DNA from: Antricoccus suffuscus
Lineage (GTDB): Bacteria; Actinomycetota; Actinomycetes; Mycobacteriales; Antricoccaceae
Reading direction: 5' to 3'
DNA: 64,000 nt
NCBI RefSeq assembly: GCF_003003235.1
Contig: NZ_PVUE01000006.1
Span: forward strand, 62,001-126,000
Shown here: one piece after another, positions 62,678-64,000 of the stretch
Layout: every line of letters starts with the position of its first letter
How positions within the stretch are numbered: position 1 is the stretch's first letter
Made by a program: the position numbers and the translations under genes
Notes under the pieces: model-generated
What the model was told of the DNA's origin: nothing
Seen by the model: the letters and a program-made list of their open reading frames with translations, nothing else
Database searches by the model: none

Positions 62678-63931
62678 ATGGACGAAAACTGGCCGGACGC
62701 ACTTGGCACGCACGCGCCGAGCCCGCAACCCGATCCGACGCCTCATCCCCGGCAACACCATCGGGCCGCGTGGTTGACCGGCGGTGCGCTGGCCGTCGCC
62801 GCGTCGATGTGCGTGGGAGTCGCGATCGGCGCCGGTGGATCGTCACAGCAGGCCGCGGCGTCGACATCGCTGGTCCGGCCGAACACGAGTAGCCAGGGCA
62901 GCTCGGCCGGCGACTTCAGTGTCGGCGGCAGTATCGCTGGCGGATATCGCAATGGGCAGCCCGGTGCCAATGCGGGCAATGGCACTGCCGGGAGCACGAA
63001 CTCGGCTACCGCTGCTCAACAGATCGGCGTGGTCGACATCGTTTCGGCGCTGGGTTACCAGAGTGCCGAGGCGGCGGGCACCGGCATGATCCTCACGCGT
63101 AACGGTGAGGTGCTGACCAACAATCACGTCGTCGATGGCGCCACGAGCATCCAGGCGACGGTCGTGTCCACCGGCGCGACCTACACCGCCACGGTGGTCG
63201 GTACCGACCCGACGGGTGATATCGCGGTCCTGCAGTTGCAGGGCGCGTCGAACCTTCAGACGGCGCAAATGGACTCTGCCGCGGCGACCGTAGGGCAGAG
63301 CGTCACCGGTGTCGGAAATGCCGGCGGGGCAGGCGGCACGCCCAGCGCCGCCAGCGGGACGGTCACCGCGACGGACCAAACCATCACCGCCTCGGACAGC
63401 AATGGCGCTAACCCGGAAACTCTTAACGGCCTGATCGAGGACAACGCCGCTATCCAGGCCGGTGACTCGGGCGGCCCGCTGTATAACAGTTCCGATCGCA
63501 TAGTTGGCATGGACACCGCAGCCGAGTCCGCGACGACAACAGCGACATCGACCTCACCGACGGCAACCAGTTACGCCATCCCGATTGGGACCGCACTTGC
63601 GGTCGCCAACCAGATCGAGTCGAATCAGGCTTCGGACACCGTCCACATCGGTTATCCGGCGTTTCTCGGCGTTGCGCTGCAACCGGGTAGCGCGGCTGGC
63701 TCTGGTAGCACGGTGGTGGACGTGGTGTCAGGTGCCCCCGCCGCGCAAGCCGGTGTTGTCGCGGGCGACGTAATCACCTCGCTGGGCGGTCGACCGGCCA
63801 CGACCAGCAGCGGACTTCAGTCAAACCTGGATAGCTACCGACCCGGGCAACAGACCACCATTACCTGGACGGACACGGCCGGACAGTCACACACCGCGAC
63901 GCTCACCCTTGCCCAGGGCCCGGCCGACTGA
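62678..63931 (+). CDS. HtrA/DegP-like membrane-anchored serine protease with PDZ domain
   Basis: A 417-aa protein with a short cytosolic Pro-rich N-terminus, one membrane helix (about residues 29-52), and a Gly/Ser/Asn linker. A trypsin-like domain follows with His150 (TNNHVV), Asp181 (DPTGDIAVLQL) and Ser264 (GDSGGPL), then a C-terminal PDZ domain (about 325-415, with VVDVVSGAPAAQAGVVAGDVITSLGGRP). It degrades or checks misfolded proteins outside the membrane under stress. Start at ATG 62678 with GGAG upstream. The 255-bp gap before it shows no recognisable gene; the 69 bp after it to the window end also hold nothing evident. Confidence 0.93.
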   Translation: MDENWPDALGTHAPSPQPDPTPHPRQHHRAAWLTGGALAVAASMCVGVAIGAGGSSQQAAASTSLVRPNTSSQGSSAGDFSVGGSIAGGYRNGQPGANAGNGTAGSTNSATAAQQIGVVDIVSALGYQSAEAAGTGMILTRNGEVLTNNHVVDGATSIQATVVSTGATYTATVVGTDPTGDIAVLQLQGASNLQTAQMDSAAATVGQSVTGVGNAGGAGGTPSAASGTVTATDQTITASDSNGANPETLNGLIEDNAAIQAGDSGGPLYNSSDRIVGMDTAAESATTTATSTSPTATSYAIPIGTALAVANQIESNQASDTVHIGYPAFLGVALQPGSAAGSGSTVVDVVSGAPAAQAGVVAGDVITSLGGRPATTSSGLQSNLDSYRPGQQTTITWTDTAGQSHTATLTLAQGPAD

Positions 63932-64000
63932 GCCGGCCGGCGGCCTCGTCCGGTCCATCGACGCGCCGAGACCGATAATGACCAACGCTAGCGCCGCTTA

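Overview
The window is a 64 kb piece of a high-GC Gram-positive chromosome, almost certainly from an actinomycete (Actinomycetota). Pointers are a DUF222/13E12-type HNH nuclease, an F420-type LLM oxidoreductase, a HelR RNA polymerase-rescue ATPase behind a rifamycin-associated element, a three-gene proton-translocating transhydrogenase, many acyl-CoA synthetases, and frequent GTG starts and ATGA/GTGA overlaps. I cannot name the genus from sequence alone. I see no rRNA, tRNA, CRISPR array, insertion sequence or prophage. Gene density is high, and no gap between genes exceeds 300 bases.

Layout. 1-3163 (minus): IclR regulator, ICL/PEP-mutase-type lyase, and the large and (truncated by the window edge) small subunits of a LeuCD-type hydratase, arranged like a dimethylmaleate hydratase/dimethylmalate lyase module. 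3297-6014 (plus): aldo/keto reductase and a medium-chain-type acyl-CoA synthetase. 6019-8211 (minus): alpha/beta hydrolase and a membrane-anchored lytic transglycosylase. 8389-11566 (plus): CoA ligase overlapping an acyl-CoA carboxylase carboxyltransferase; an acyl-CoA dehydrogenase follows on the other strand. 12818-15657 (minus): GH15 glucoamylase/trehalase coupled to a glucose 1-dehydrogenase-type enzyme. 15713-17311: a cysteine-containing HTH regulator divergent from a hemerythrin-DUF2249 protein. 17308-22369 (minus): MFS transporter, two acyl-CoA synthetases and a GNAT. 22558-25879 (plus): aldehyde dehydrogenase, methyltransferase, nitronate monooxygenase. 26123-27778: HNH nuclease closed by a strong hairpin. 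28067-33123: membrane coiled-coil protein, MFS transporters, a divergent ketol-acid reductoisomerase homologue and a small repeat-type protein. 33140-35998: FetB-like permease, monoacylglycerol lipase-like hydrolase and an unrecognised 437-aa protein. 36002-37663 (minus): alkylation-repair operon with two alkylguanine-DNA methyltransferases flanking an ECF-type sigma factor. 37751-42522: POT transporter, CoA ligase, gamma carbonic anhydrase and an amidohydrolase. 42731-45355: large secreted repeat protein. 45500-47216: panB and a DUF2520 protein. 47306-50562: stand-alone LigD-type polymerase, then helR with its leader peptide and RAE. 50765-58952: M20 hydrolases, LLM oxidoreductase, transhydrogenase operon, dienelactone hydrolase and an XRE regulator. 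59030-63931: ilvD, type-B carboxylesterase and an HtrA-like protease.

Taken together, the region is largely catabolic (organic-acid activation, hydration/lyase cleavage, beta-oxidation-type steps, ester and amide hydrolysis) with stress and repair functions interspersed: rifamycin tolerance, DNA alkylation repair, end-joining polymerase, hemerythrin and NADPH balance. Three anabolic genes (panB, ilvD and the KARI homologue) touch branched-chain amino acid/pantothenate synthesis but are scattered. The most notable signals are the helR control region (promoter, 19-bp palindrome, 18-codon leader overlapping the helR start), the sigma-factor/alkyltransferase operon, and the 96-bp tandem repeat that runs across the stop codon of the secreted repeat protein.
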